Positions 24,958 through 34,526 of a DNA stretch of 51,617 bases are shown piece by piece. The translations under genes were made by a program, and so were the position numbers. Under the pieces are notes generated by a model. The model did no database searches. It was not told the DNA's origin and saw nothing but the letters and a program-made list of their open reading frames with translations. Each line of letters starts with the position of its first letter. Within the stretch, counting starts at the first letter, position 1. This DNA is from Rhodospirillaceae bacterium (GTDB lineage: Bacteria > Pseudomonadota > Alphaproteobacteria > Rhodospirillales > JABJKH01): contig JABJKH010000079.1 in the NCBI GenBank assembly GCA_018660465.1, forward strand, positions 1 through 51,617. The letters are read 5' to 3'.

Positions 24958-27192
24958 ATGACGACAGCCAACGAACCGACAGGTGATATACGCAACGCGC
25001 CGCTCGCGGAGGCCTTGGGCGAGCGCTATCTATCCTATGCCTTGTCGACGATCATGTCGCGGTCCCTGCCGGATGTGCGCGATGGATTGAAGCCGGTCCA
25101 TCGGCGCCTTCTGTATGCCATGCTGAAACTCAAGTTGGACCCGAAATCGGGCTTCAAAAAATGTGCGCGCGTGGTCGGTGATGTTATTGGCAAATACCAC
25201 CCCCACGGCGATGTCGCGGTCTATGACGCGATGGTCCGTTTGGCTCAGTACTTCGCAGTGCGTTATCCGCTCGTGGACGGGCAAGGCAACTTTGGCAGCA
25301 TCGACGGTGATAACGCAGCGGCCATGCGATATACCGAAGCGCGCCTGACAGAGGTCGCTTTGGCCTTAATGGAAGGCATCGACGAAGACACCGTTGATTT
25401 TGTCGAGACCTACGACGGCGAAGAATCAGAACCCGCCGTTCTCCCTGCCAGTTATCCCAATTTGTTGGCCAATGGTGCCGCTGGCATTGCCGTTGGCATG
25501 GCGACAAACATTCCACCGCACAACATAGCCGAGCTCTGCCGTGCAGCATTGCACCTGATCAAGTTCCCGAATGCCGGCTTTGAAAAGCTGATGGAATTCA
25601 TCCCGGGTCCTGATTTCCCCACGGGCGGTGTCTTGGTAGAGGCCCCAGACGCTATTTTAGAAGCCTACAAGACAGGTAAAGGTGGGTTCCGGCTGCGCGC
25701 CAAGTGGGAAGTTGAGAAGCTGCCTCGGGGGCTTTATCAGATCGTCGTCACGGAAATTCCGTATCAAGTTCAAAAATCAAAGCTCATTGAGAAGATCGCC
25801 GAACTGTTGAACGCCAAGAAGCTGCCAATATTGGCCGATGTCCGCGATGAATCGACGACTGAAGTGCGTTTAATCTTGGAACCCAAGACGCGATCGATTG
25901 ATCCAGATATGTTGATGGAGCAATTGTTCCGTCAGTCTGACCTTGAAACCCGGGTCAGCTTGAACATGAATGTTCTGGACGCCGGGCAGACCCCTCGGGT
26001 CATGAAACTGCGGGAGGTTTTGAACGCGTTTTTAGCGCATCGCATGGATGTGCTGGAACGCCGCAGCCGCAATCGATTGCAGAAAATAGAGCATCGGTTG
26101 GAAATTCTTGGCGGCATGCTGATCGCGTTTTTGAACTTGGATGAGGTCATTCGCATCATTCGCGAGACCGACGAGCCCAAGGCAGAACTGATAAAAGCGT
26201 TCAAGCTCAGCGACGTGCAGGCGGAAGCCATTCTGAATATGCGCCTGCGTCAGTTACGTAAGCTCGAAGAAATAGAAATTCAGCAAGAAAATGACCGCCT
26301 TAACGAGGAAATGTCAGGACTTAAGTCTCTGTTAGGAGACGAGAAAAAACGTTGGTCCGTTATTTCTGATGAAATCTCTGCAACCGGAAAACAATTTAGT
26401 ACCAAGACAGAACTTGGAAAGCGGCGAACTGTTATTGGTGATGCTCCCACAGCCGTTGTGGTTCCCTTGGAAGCGATGATTGAACGTGAACCCATCACTG
26501 TTGTTTGTTCGGAGAAGGGATGGATTCGTGCCGTGCGCGGCCATGTCGGCGACCCGTCGGACATGAAATACAAAGACGGCGACAAAGAGAAATTCATATT
26601 CCACGCGCAGACGACAGACAAGCTTATCGTCTTTGCCACCAACGGGAGATTCTACACCGTCGGCTGCGATAAGCTGCCGGGTGGACGCGGCCATGGTGAA
26701 CCCTTGCGGCTTTCCATTGATCTGCAGAATGACGCGGAGTTCATAAACATTTTTGTTCATGATTCAGAACGGCGTCTGGTCGTTGCATCAGATCGCGGGC
26801 GCGGATTCATCGTCGAAGAAAAAGAGATCATCGCGCAGACGAAAAACGGCAAACAGGTTCTAAATTTGGGCGGTGATGAAGAAGCAGCTATTTGTAAGTT
26901 CGTTAGCCCTGATGCTGATTCTATTGCGATCATTGGTGAGAACCGAAAGCTTTTGATATTTAGGCTCGATGATCTGCCGGTGATGAGCCGTGGGCGCGGG
27001 GTCATTTTGCAACGTTACAAAGATGGCGGTCTGAGCGATGTTCAAACATTTAAATTGGAAGACGGGTTAACCTGGCAGGCTGGCGTCGGACGGATGCGGA
27101 CTGAAACCGATCTCCTGCGTTGGACAGGTAAGCGTGCACAGGCTGGATACATGCCACCGACCGGATTTGCCCGCACGAATAAGTTTTCGTGA
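24958..27192 (+). CDS. parC: DNA topoisomerase IV subunit A
   Basis: 744 residues. The breakage-reunion domain has [12 protein letters not shown]-type sequence ([22 protein letters not shown]), GKYHPHGD, the catalytic Tyr125 in [10 protein letters not shown], and coiled-coil helices around 360-450. The C-terminal beta-pinwheel follows ([20 protein letters not shown]). The length and weak GyrA box favour ParC over GyrA. With ParE it separates replicated chromosomes. At the quinolone-determining position the sequence is [11 protein letters not shown]: Val86 stands where E. coli ParC has Ser80, and Asp90 where it has Glu84. It follows recO with a 77-nt gap. Confidence 0.94.
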   Translation: MTTANEPTGDIRNAPLAEALGERYLSYALSTIMSRSLPDVRDGLKPVHRRLLYAMLKLKLDPKSGFKKCARVVGDVIGKYHPHGDVAVYDAMVRLAQYFAVRYPLVDGQGNFGSIDGDNAAAMRYTEARLTEVALALMEGIDEDTVDFVETYDGEESEPAVLPASYPNLLANGAAGIAVGMATNIPPHNIAELCRAALHLIKFPNAGFEKLMEFIPGPDFPTGGVLVEAPDAILEAYKTGKGGFRLRAKWEVEKLPRGLYQIVVTEIPYQVQKSKLIEKIAELLNAKKLPILADVRDESTTEVRLILEPKTRSIDPDMLMEQLFRQSDLETRVSLNMNVLDAGQTPRVMKLREVLNAFLAHRMDVLERRSRNRLQKIEHRLEILGGMLIAFLNLDEVIRIIRETDEPKAELIKAFKLSDVQAEAILNMRLRQLRKLEEIEIQQENDRLNEEMSGLKSLLGDEKKRWSVISDEISATGKQFSTKTELGKRRTVIGDAPTAVVVPLEAMIEREPITVVCSEKGWIRAVRGHVGDPSDMKYKDGDKEKFIFHAQTTDKLIVFATNGRFYTVGCDKLPGGRGHGEPLRLSIDLQNDAEFINIFVHDSERRLVVASDRGRGFIVEEKEIIAQTKNGKQVLNLGGDEEAAICKFVSPDADSIAIIGENRKLLIFRLDDLPVMSRGRGVILQRYKDGGLSDVQTFKLEDGLTWQAGVGRMRTETDLLRWTGKRAQAGYMPPTGFARTNKFS

Positions 27193-27231
27193 CACCTTAA
27201 GGTAATAATTCAAGTAATTGAATTAAGTGAG

Positions 27232-27963
27232 TTATTCCGGCGATTCGCTTAATAATTTCCAGCCAGATGGGGAGTAGTGTTCCAGCGGTTGGAATTTCGC
27301 TTTGTAGGACATCTTATCGCATTCATCGACCCAGAATCCTAAATAGACATAGGGTAATTCTTGCTTTTTGGCATGCTCTATCAGCCACAGAATAATGTAC
27401 GTTCCCAAACTCTGCGAACTTAAATCCGGATCGAAAAAGCTGTAGACAGCAGAAAGGCCATTCGCAACCCGATCAATCAAGCAAGCCCCGACCAGACATC
27501 CCTCAAAATCCCGGAATTCCAAAACTGTTGATTCAACTGGGGTTTCTTCGATCAATGCCCGGTAATCAACAAAGTCCATACGCGCCATGTCGCCAGATGC
27601 ATGGCGCGATTGTTGGTAAAGCCGAAACAGGGCGTATTGCTCTTCTGTCGCAATTGGCTCGCGCTCATTTACGGTTAAACCAGCATTCGCTTTAGAAACC
27701 CGCTTCATCGAGCGCGTCGCGACGAATTTGTCACTGACAATCCGCACGGCGACGCAGGCATCGCAATCTGGGCAGGCCGGCGTATAAGCAACCGAATGAC
27801 TGCGACGATAACCCGCGTTAGAGAGAACATCGTGGAAGTGTGCAGCCTCGCGACCCACCAATTCCGTAACCACCCGGCGTTCAACACGGTCAGGCAGGTA
27901 CGGACACGGCAACGGGGCCGTTGCAAAAAAGAACCGAGACCCGTGAAGCGGTTGGTGTTTCAT
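27232..27963 (-). CDS. bpt: Aspartate/glutamate leucyltransferase Bpt (arginyltransferase family)
   Basis: 243-residue aminoacyl-tRNA-protein transferase that puts leucine on N-terminal Asp/Glu of proteins, marking them for ClpS/ClpAP (N-degron pathway). Visible are CPYLPDRVERRVVTEL, GYRRSHSVAYTPACPDCDACVAVRI with the cysteine cluster, YRLYQQ-like FRLYQQSRHASGDMARM, DRVANGLSAVYSFFDP, and YVYLGFWVDECDKMSYKAKF. The start is ATG 27963, MKHQPLHGSRFFF; an open frame continues upstream without similarity. It follows motB on the same strand and converges with parC. Confidence 0.93.
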   Translation of the reverse strand: MKHQPLHGSRFFFATAPLPCPYLPDRVERRVVTELVGREAAHFHDVLSNAGYRRSHSVAYTPACPDCDACVAVRIVSDKFVATRSMKRVSKANAGLTVNEREPIATEEQYALFRLYQQSRHASGDMARMDFVDYRALIEETPVESTVLEFRDFEGCLVGACLIDRVANGLSAVYSFFDPDLSSQSLGTYIILWLIEHAKKQELPYVYLGFWVDECDKMSYKAKFQPLEHYSPSGWKLLSESPE

Positions 27964-28036
27964 CGCCCCCTCAAATACCCGCGTAAATAAAATAAGTCGA
28001 GAGGAGGAAACCGTAACATGGAAAATAGCGCGCGAT

Positions 28037-28990
28037 CTACTGTTGCAACTGTTTTTTCTGAATGTCGTCAAGCCCGGGAAGGGCCTCGGACTTTGCCGGA
28101 GCAGCCTTTTTGGCTTTGGCTCCAGTTCCAGTCCCCCGCAGCAGAATAATGCTGAGACGCCTATTCCGGGCCGCCTTGGGATTGTCCTTAAGCAATGGAT
28201 CTGTTGCTGCCTTGCCGACGACACGACCGAGTCGTGTTGGGTCCAAGCCGAATTCCAATAAGGCCCGACGGGCAGCATTAGCCCGATCCGCAGATAACTC
28301 CCAGTTGGTATAACCGGCACCGGATCCAAACTTCACCGAGTCAGTATGGCCAGAAATCGCAAGCTTCTGCGTCATTTTTTCGATGACGCCCACAACCATT
28401 TCCACGACTCGTTTGGTATGTAGGTACATGGTTGCCTTGCCGCTGGGGAACATGGCGAGACCGTCTTGGTCAACGATTTGAATTCGAAGGCCCTCAGGGG
28501 TGTTGTCGATCAATAAACTCTTGGCCAAACGTCGGAAGGAGGGGTTGCTCTTAATCTTTTCTTCGAGTTCTTTTTTGGCTTCCTCGAACTGCTTTTCTTC
28601 CTTTGCCTTAGCAACTTCTTCGGCTTCTTCAGTGCTGGACTGGGTGTTCGGGCCGCCGCTACCTTCTCCTGCCTTGGGAGGAGGGAGATCCTGGGCAATA
28701 CTCGAACGTGATGACTCGGCGGTCTGTGCACCTTCTTCGGAAAGAACCTTGCCGCCCAAGACGTCGCCAGCACCACTATTCGATTGAGAAACCGCTGTCG
28801 GCGCGAAGTGGTTGGCAATGCCTTCTAACTGTTCTTGGGTAACTGAATTCAACAGCCACATCAGCAGAAAGAATGCCATCATGGCGGTCACGAAGTCGGC
28901 GTAGGCTAGTTTCCAGGCACCGCCATGGGCACCACCATGGCCCTTTTTAACCTTCTTGATGATGATTGAGGCTTCAGAGCCTTCAGTCAT
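28037..28990 (-). CDS. motB: Flagellar motor stator protein MotB
   Basis: 317 residues. The N-terminal WKLAYADFVTAMMAFFLLMWLL forms the single membrane helix with the proton-accepting Asp32. A low-complexity Ser/Glu/Lys-rich linker (about 75-140) follows, then an OmpA-like peptidoglycan-binding domain (ISGHTDSVKFGSGAGYTNWELSADRANAARRAL). It anchors the MotA/MotB stator to the cell wall. The C-terminus has an Ala/Lys-rich tail. It lies 27 nt after motA. No other core flagellar genes are adjacent. Confidence 0.94.
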   Translation of the reverse strand: MTEGSEASIIIKKVKKGHGGAHGGAWKLAYADFVTAMMAFFLLMWLLNSVTQEQLEGIANHFAPTAVSQSNSGAGDVLGGKVLSEEGAQTAESSRSSIAQDLPPPKAGEGSGGPNTQSSTEEAEEVAKAKEEKQFEEAKKELEEKIKSNPSFRRLAKSLLIDNTPEGLRIQIVDQDGLAMFPSGKATMYLHTKRVVEMVVGVIEKMTQKLAISGHTDSVKFGSGAGYTNWELSADRANAARRALLEFGLDPTRLGRVVGKAATDPLLKDNPKAARNRRLSIILLRGTGTGAKAKKAAPAKSEALPGLDDIQKKQLQQ

Positions 28991-29017
28991 ACCTTATCAA
29001 CCCAATAAGTGGCAAAA

Positions 29018-29887
29018 TTAACCCGCATCTGACGGTAGATTCTGGACCATATCTTCAACCTCAGCAAAGGTCGGGCGCATATTTCCAGGAATTATCTTAC
29101 GAGCGAATTCAACAGAAACCTGTGGCGCATACCCTTGCATATGAGCAATGACCGCGGCCTTGATGACCTCCAAATATTTTGCATCAGAGGCATGGCTGGT
29201 AGCAACTGATTTAGCCATCGGCCCAAGGTAGCCGTAGGACATTAAGATACCGGCGAACGTTCCAACCAAGGCGCCACCAATCAGGTGGCCTAATACTTCG
29301 GGGGGCTCGGTAATCGAACCCATTGTGTGAATAACGCCAAGAACAGCGGCAACAATCCCGAATGCCGGGGCCGCTTGTCCCATGTCGTCGATTGCCCCCG
29401 AGATTGCATGCATTTCCTCATGATGGCTTTCGAGTTCCATGTCCATGACGGCTTCGACTTCGTAAGCGTTGCTGGTGCCAAGGGTCAACATTCGGAGATA
29501 GTCACAGAGAAATTCAAGTGCATGGTGGTCTTTTGCGAATTTCGGAAAATTGCCAAAGAGCGTGCTGTCTTCAGGTTTTTCAACATGCGATTCCAATGCC
29601 AGATCGCCCTTTGATTTGGCAACACGAAAGACCGCATAAAGACAACCAATAAGTTCTAGATAACTTGCCTTGGTATATGACGGTCCCTTGATCAGCGTAC
29701 CACCTAAAGCCTTGCCGACCCCACCGAGAACTTGTTTGGGCGAGGCAATAATGAAGCCTCCGATCATGGCTCCGAAAATAATAACGAATTCCAAGGGCTG
29801 CCATAGAACGTCTAGGTGACCGCCTGCGGCCGCGTAGCCGCCGATAACCGACGCTGAAACCAATACAAATCCGATGATGAAAAACAT
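29018..29887 (-). CDS. motA: Flagellar motor stator protein MotA
   Basis: 289 residues, four membrane helices: two near the N-terminus (FFIIGFVLVSASVIGGYAAAGG, FVIIFGAMIGGFIIASP) and two near 170-225 (APAFGIVAAVLGVIHTMG with the conserved Pro, LIGGALVGTFAGILMSYG). The large cytoplasmic loop carries charged residues (RVAKSKGDLALESHVE) that touch FliG. It conducts ions together with MotB. Upstream lies a ~315-bp AT-rich stretch with its own promoter presumably. Confidence 0.94.
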   Translation of the reverse strand: MFFIIGFVLVSASVIGGYAAAGGHLDVLWQPLEFVIIFGAMIGGFIIASPKQVLGGVGKALGGTLIKGPSYTKASYLELIGCLYAVFRVAKSKGDLALESHVEKPEDSTLFGNFPKFAKDHHALEFLCDYLRMLTLGTSNAYEVEAVMDMELESHHEEMHAISGAIDDMGQAAPAFGIVAAVLGVIHTMGSITEPPEVLGHLIGGALVGTFAGILMSYGYLGPMAKSVATSHASDAKYLEVIKAAVIAHMQGYAPQVSVEFARKIIPGNMRPTFAEVEDMVQNLPSDAG

Positions 29888-30202
29888 TTAGCGCCCCGAC
29901 ACTCTTAAATTACTTACACCACAACTTTTGAGTCTTTACGTTTCTGAAATGAAGATACGGGTTGCTCCGTATTTCATCAAGCTTTCCTGTCTAAAAATTG
30001 TCAAAGCGGAATCAATTTATTGCCCTGCAACTGCAAATAACATTTTTATAACTTAGGTGCGTGAAAACTTTAGACGCATAGTCTGCGATACTCCAAGTGC
30101 TATTTAATAAATTTAATTCAGAATCCAACAAGTTTGTACATTTAATCAGGTCGTGATTATCTTTCAGTTCAGCGGTACTTAAGCCGATTGAGAGGATCAT
30201 CC
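29888..30202. other. AT-rich divergent intergenic region, motA/methyltransferase
   Basis: About 315 bp with no credible reading frame. It holds the divergent promoters of motA and the methyltransferase gene. I saw no consensus hexamer pair good enough to call, no clear sigma-28 (flagellar) promoter and no RNA structure. Confidence 0.5.
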
Positions 30203-31000
30203 GTGCCAACCTTTCCTGCCACCCTTAGAGACCTTGCACGGCGAACCCGTCGGTTTCCTGTCGTCCAGGCAATCGTCGCGCAAGTGATCGGCAGTATCGG
30301 TGTCGTGATTGCCGCAGGTGTCCTGCCCGATGGGGTTATCGCGATGGTTCACCCCTTCGCTTGGACCGCAGTAGCTGGGGGTATTGCCGCAATATCTGGA
30401 GCGGCTATGGGGATGGCCTCATGGTGGAAAATCATAAATTTAATATTCCCGCCATCGGTCTACGCAGCGATGACACTGGCAATTCCTGGATGGATATTTT
30501 TGGCCCTGTTTGCTGTCTTGGTGGCGGTTTACTGGAACAGTATTCGAGGGGTGCCTTTGTACCTGACCAATCCAATCACCTGGGCAGGATTGGCAGATTT
30601 ACTCCCAAAAAATCAATCGGTGACGTTCGCTGATTTAGGGTGCGGAATTGGCGGGACGCTAGGGTATTTAGCCAAATCTCGCGAAGATTGTGTGTTTACA
30701 GGCATCGAGTCGGCCCCGATTCCCTTCTCAATAGCGAAGCTACGGACGTTATTTGGGAGTAAGAGAAACATCCATCTACGCTATGGCAATATGTGGAACA
30801 TTGATTTATCTGAATTCGATGTCGTATACGCTTTTCTCTCGCCAGCGCCAATGGAGCGATTGTTCGAAAAGGTACGCCGTGAGATGAAACCCGGATCAAT
30901 ATTTATCAGTAATTCGTTTATGGTTCCGGGCGAATCGCCGACCGAGACAGTGGAGATTTCTGACCGCCGGCAAACCAAACTGCTTATTTGGCGATTTTAA
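30203..31000 (+). CDS. Membrane-anchored class I SAM-dependent methyltransferase
   Basis: 265 residues from GTG 30203, which has AGAGGA 6 nt upstream (a TTG five codons earlier is also in frame). The first ~120 residues contain about four hydrophobic helices (VVQAIVAQVIGSIGVVIAAGV, PFAWTAVAGGIAAISGAAMG, PPSVYAAMTLAIPGWIFLALFAVLVAVYW). Then a Rossmann methyltransferase begins: VTFADLGCGIGGTLGYLAK (motif I), FTGIESAP (motif II), FDVVYAFLSPAPM (motif IV). The substrate is unknown. The 3' end overlaps the convergent ilvA gene by 4 nt. Confidence 0.83.
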   Translation: MPTFPATLRDLARRTRRFPVVQAIVAQVIGSIGVVIAAGVLPDGVIAMVHPFAWTAVAGGIAAISGAAMGMASWWKIINLIFPPSVYAAMTLAIPGWIFLALFAVLVAVYWNSIRGVPLYLTNPITWAGLADLLPKNQSVTFADLGCGIGGTLGYLAKSREDCVFTGIESAPIPFSIAKLRTLFGSKRNIHLRYGNMWNIDLSEFDVVYAFLSPAPMERLFEKVRREMKPGSIFISNSFMVPGESPTETVEISDRRQTKLLIWRF

Positions 31001-32223
31001 GAATCGTCTTCTGACGTGCTGCTGAGCAATCTGGTTTGATGGCCGAGTTCTTGAAGAGTCTCAATTAGTTCGTCGACATGCTCTTTGTTGACGGTCTCAA
31101 TCACGAAGTCCAATTCTGTCCCTTTTACGGGCATGTCATAGAACATCCGTTGGTGCATGACTTCGATGATATTGCCGCGTTTTTTGCCGATCTCATTGGC
31201 GATTGTTGCCAGGGCACCAGGCTCATCAGCGATGCTAACGCGCAACCGAACCACGCGACCTTCCCGCGCCAAGCCACGAACCAGGATTGATGACAACAGA
31301 CGCGAATCTATATTCCCGCCGGACACAATCAAGCCAACCTTACGCCCAGCAAACCTTTCTTTGTTTTGCAGCAGGGCCGCTAAAGGCGCTGCTCCCGCAC
31401 CTTCAACGACTATTTTTTGCTCGGTGAGATAGTTTTTTACGGCGAGTTCAAGCTCGCTTTCGCCGACGGTGAAGATTTCTGACATCAAGGCTTCGACGAT
31501 GGGACGGGTAAGCTTGCCAGGGCGCTTAACGGCGATGCCTTCGGCTACAGTCGCGCCGCCAGAAGGCTTATCGCCGCCGGATACGGCTTCAGACATGGAA
31601 GGATAGGCCGCCGCTTCCACACCAAAAATTTCTATCCCTGGGATTAAAGCTTTCAAGGCCGTCCCGGCACCGGCAAATAATCCACCACCGCCGATTGGAA
31701 TGATGATGGCGTCTAAGTCCGGGACATCGGTTCCAAATTCCAGACCGACAGTACCTTGGCCGCGAATAATATCCTCATCATCGTAAGGATGAATAAAGGT
31801 TCGGTTTTCCTGCGCAGCGATTTCAATCGCCCGATTTTCGGATTCAGATAAGTCTGTGCCATCTAAAACCACCTTTGCGCCCCACTTTTCCGTCCGCAGG
31901 ATTTTTGTAAAAGGTGTTTCTTGGGGCATGACGATGGTGGCGTTTATGCCGAGGGCCTGGGCGTGATAGGCAACCCCTTGGGCGTGATTGCCAGCAGAGG
32001 CAGCGACGACACCGTTTTGGCACGCTGTTTCATCCAGGACCAAAAGCCGAATCAGGGCACCGCGCGGCTTGAACGAGGACGTATGCTGTAGGTTTTCAAG
32101 TTTCAGCCAGACATCGGCACCACTTGCTTCCGAAAACACAGGTGACGGAATGCTCGGCGTGCGAAGGACTTTCCCTTCAAGCAGCTTTGCCGCGTCCCTT
32201 ATTCCCTTGATGTCGATGCTCAC
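30997..32223 (-). CDS. ilvA: Threonine ammonia-lyase (threonine deaminase)
   Basis: 408-residue PLP enzyme that deaminates threonine to 2-oxobutanoate for isoleucine synthesis. The PLP lysine lies in SSFKPRGAL, the phosphate-binding loop is GGGGLFAGAG, and VVAASAGNHAQGVAYHAQALG is typical. One C-terminal ACT domain (LRVSISDEPGAL-like, VSIADEPGALATIANEIGKKRG) marks the shorter IlvA/TdcB-like form with a single regulatory domain. The start is GTG 32223; GTGA overlaps the acylase stop, so translation is probably coupled to the upstream gene. Confidence 0.93.
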   Translation of the reverse strand: MSIDIKGIRDAAKLLEGKVLRTPSIPSPVFSEASGADVWLKLENLQHTSSFKPRGALIRLLVLDETACQNGVVAASAGNHAQGVAYHAQALGINATIVMPQETPFTKILRTEKWGAKVVLDGTDLSESENRAIEIAAQENRTFIHPYDDEDIIRGQGTVGLEFGTDVPDLDAIIIPIGGGGLFAGAGTALKALIPGIEIFGVEAAAYPSMSEAVSGGDKPSGGATVAEGIAVKRPGKLTRPIVEALMSEIFTVGESELELAVKNYLTEQKIVVEGAGAAPLAALLQNKERFAGRKVGLIVSGGNIDSRLLSSILVRGLAREGRVVRLRVSIADEPGALATIANEIGKKRGNIIEVMHQRMFYDMPVKGTELDFVIETVNKEHVDELIETLQELGHQTRLLSSTSEDDS

Positions 32224-34526
32224 TTGTTTTTCTCCTGGGATTTCTTCTGGGGCAATAACGTCAACAACTTAGCACCCATGCGCCGTAATTCCATCTTATC
32301 GGTGGCAAATTTAATCGATCTATTGTCGCGCCAATCTTTTAGAAAGTCGCGGTAATGGGGTGAGAGGATATTTCCAGACTGACCCGTTGCAATGACGAAC
32401 CGTGAATTATTGAGGTTGGCGAGATCGTAAACCGCGCGAATTCCCGCACCGTGGGTGTGACGGAAGGGATTAGCTTCTCGGTTGAGTCTAAAGTTTCCTC
32501 GGTTGACGGTAAATGCACCACCGTCTGAGGGAATGGATAAGTTAGCCCACTTATTCAGTAGTGGAATTGCTGAAAACACAGGGTGACGGAAGTGGGCTCG
32601 ATGGAACTTGCCCCAGGTCCGATCCGAATAATCGTGAACATAGAGTTTGAAGCGCGCCTTTTTTAAAGCGTCAGTGACAACCGTCGCGCATGTTTCGGTT
32701 GGTAGTGTCTGAATATTATCACACCAATCTTGATCTGTGGTCAGGGCCCTTTCCACAAACAGGGGTCTCAGTCGCAGAAACTGGGGTGTCAGCGTCCCTA
32801 ATTCGTCACCATAAAGACCGATGTTCAACTCACGTAGCCAATTCATGAACAGGGTGGGTGCGACCTTGTCGCGGTCCATGGCACCATTCCAGGATTTTAG
32901 GATGCTAGATTTATAGGTCTTTCCGGTGACAAAACTTTGCATCAACGGCAACAACCGTTTGGCCAAGGGAGAAACGTTGTCAGTCATAATCTCCCATGAT
33001 TGAGCCGGGGTATGATTAGTCCCAGATTTCAAGAGCGATGTAATCCGATCAGTACGATACCCCGGCGCCCAAAATCCCGAAATAAAATGCGGGTAAGTAT
33101 CTGAAACTGTATTGCTATTTGCTTCGACTATGTATCCCTCTCCTGGCTGAGGCGGGGCATCTAGTTCTTGGGAAAGAGATGCAACAGGCGTTGTCCCAAT
33201 TTGAGGAAATTGGCCCCGGCCATTCTCTCGCTTAGGCAGCAACCCGGGAAGAAACCGCGCGATGTTCCCAGATGTATCAGCGTAGGTCACACTCAGATGA
33301 GGGGCCTGGAGAAGCCGTAAAGACTTCTTGAATTCAGCCAAGGTCCGTGCGGTATTAATTCCGAAATACGCATCAGGCGATCTATCAATGGGTCTTAAAA
33401 ATGTTGCTGAGAGGGCCAGGACTTGGTTCCCCTTCAGGGCGTTTTTCAACTTCGGAAGGGCATCAGATATGATCGGCCCATGCACGGTTTCACGCACCGT
33501 AATTTCGATATCATCGTCCCCCTTAACGTGAATGATTTCTTTTCGTTCAACGAAGGCTTTTGGGCCATTGGGTGAATCGTATCCGCCGCCTACCAAGGTC
33601 TCTATAAATAAGTCCTGTAAATCAGGGTGGGTGCTGGTGACACCCCAAGCGATCTGTTTGTTGTGGCCGAGAACGATGAAGGGCACGCCCGGAACGGTTC
33701 CGCCTGATAGTCGGTGCTCCGGCGTGTTCAAGTCCGCCAAATACCACATGATCGGGGCCAAGAATTCTAAATGAGGATCGTTCGCCAGAATTGGCTTGCC
33801 TGACTTAGTCTTTGATCCAGCAATCACCCAGCTATTTGAAGCACCACTGTCTGAAATTTGAGGAAGGTCATTCAAGAACGCCGCTGATTTGGCAGGAAGG
33901 AGGGCGCCGAGGTTTCGTTCTATCTCATCTTTAAAATCAATTTGTGGCCAAAGCGCGTTAATTTTTTCAGGAGAAAGCTTGCTAACTAATTGCAACCGCA
34001 GGAATTCCGTCCGCCAGTTTCCACTCAACCACATTGCCATGACCCGACCCCAGATTAGAGAATCCTCTGGTTTCCAAGGTTCGGGGGTATAGCCCATCAG
34101 CTGCATTTCAAGCGGCAATGATGCTCGACGGTTTTTGAGCCAGCCATTTACACCGTCTGCATAGGCAATGAGTGCAGCCTGAGACGATGCGGAAAGCCCC
34201 CGCAATTGAACCTGAACCAGTCGATTAAAACCTAATGTCCGCATGAAACGATCTGACGGGACACCGCGCATACCTATGACCTCAGCAAGACTTCCACTGC
34301 CATGGCGGCGCATCAGTTCCATTTGCGCAAAGCGGTCTTGGGCATGGACGAAACCTAGGGCGCGGTAGGCCTCGTTCAATGTTGTTGCATATATATGGGG
34401 AATAGCACGGGCGTCGCGAAAGATTTGAACTGGCCCCAGAATGCCTTCAAAATGCACGCTCCCTTTGGTCTTGGGAAGCGTGGTGGCAAGCCACGTAACA
34501 CCGATGCCAGCGCCAATAATCAGCAC
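32220..34526 (-). CDS. Penicillin acylase family (Ntn-hydrolase) protein
   Basis: Precursor of a self-cleaving Ntn-hydrolase of the penicillin/AHL/cephalosporin acylase group. From the GTG at 34526 it has 768 residues: an N-terminal hydrophobic segment, an alpha-chain (GPVQIFRDARAIPHIYA, FVHAQDRFAQMELMRR), a spacer, and the beta-chain starting at Ser230 in DSGASNSWVIAG, the autocatalytic nucleophile. HTHGAGIRAVYDL and ATGQSGNILSPHYRD near the end are typical. The frame continues upstream to a TAA and encodes FIRRLKKGLASVLVV, a better membrane anchor, but with no canonical start codon; an ATC at 34565 or 34571 would be needed. Substrates range from beta-lactams to acyl-homoserine lactones; none can be chosen here. 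It lies between hemB and ilvA. Confidence 0.88.
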   Translation of the reverse strand: MLIIGAGIGVTWLATTLPKTKGSVHFEGILGPVQIFRDARAIPHIYATTLNEAYRALGFVHAQDRFAQMELMRRHGSGSLAEVIGMRGVPSDRFMRTLGFNRLVQVQLRGLSASSQAALIAYADGVNGWLKNRRASLPLEMQLMGYTPEPWKPEDSLIWGRVMAMWLSGNWRTEFLRLQLVSKLSPEKINALWPQIDFKDEIERNLGALLPAKSAAFLNDLPQISDSGASNSWVIAGSKTKSGKPILANDPHLEFLAPIMWYLADLNTPEHRLSGGTVPGVPFIVLGHNKQIAWGVTSTHPDLQDLFIETLVGGGYDSPNGPKAFVERKEIIHVKGDDDIEITVRETVHGPIISDALPKLKNALKGNQVLALSATFLRPIDRSPDAYFGINTARTLAEFKKSLRLLQAPHLSVTYADTSGNIARFLPGLLPKRENGRGQFPQIGTTPVASLSQELDAPPQPGEGYIVEANSNTVSDTYPHFISGFWAPGYRTDRITSLLKSGTNHTPAQSWEIMTDNVSPLAKRLLPLMQSFVTGKTYKSSILKSWNGAMDRDKVAPTLFMNWLRELNIGLYGDELGTLTPQFLRLRPLFVERALTTDQDWCDNIQTLPTETCATVVTDALKKARFKLYVHDYSDRTWGKFHRAHFRHPVFSAIPLLNKWANLSIPSDGGAFTVNRGNFRLNREANPFRHTHGAGIRAVYDLANLNNSRFVIATGQSGNILSPHYRDFLKDWRDNRSIKFATDKMELRRMGAKLLTLLPQKKSQEKNK

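Noticed and set aside
27207-27224. AATTCAA/TTGAATT hairpin between parC and bpt as a terminator
   Set aside because: A 7-bp stem of A-T pairs with no T-run is too weak to call a terminator.
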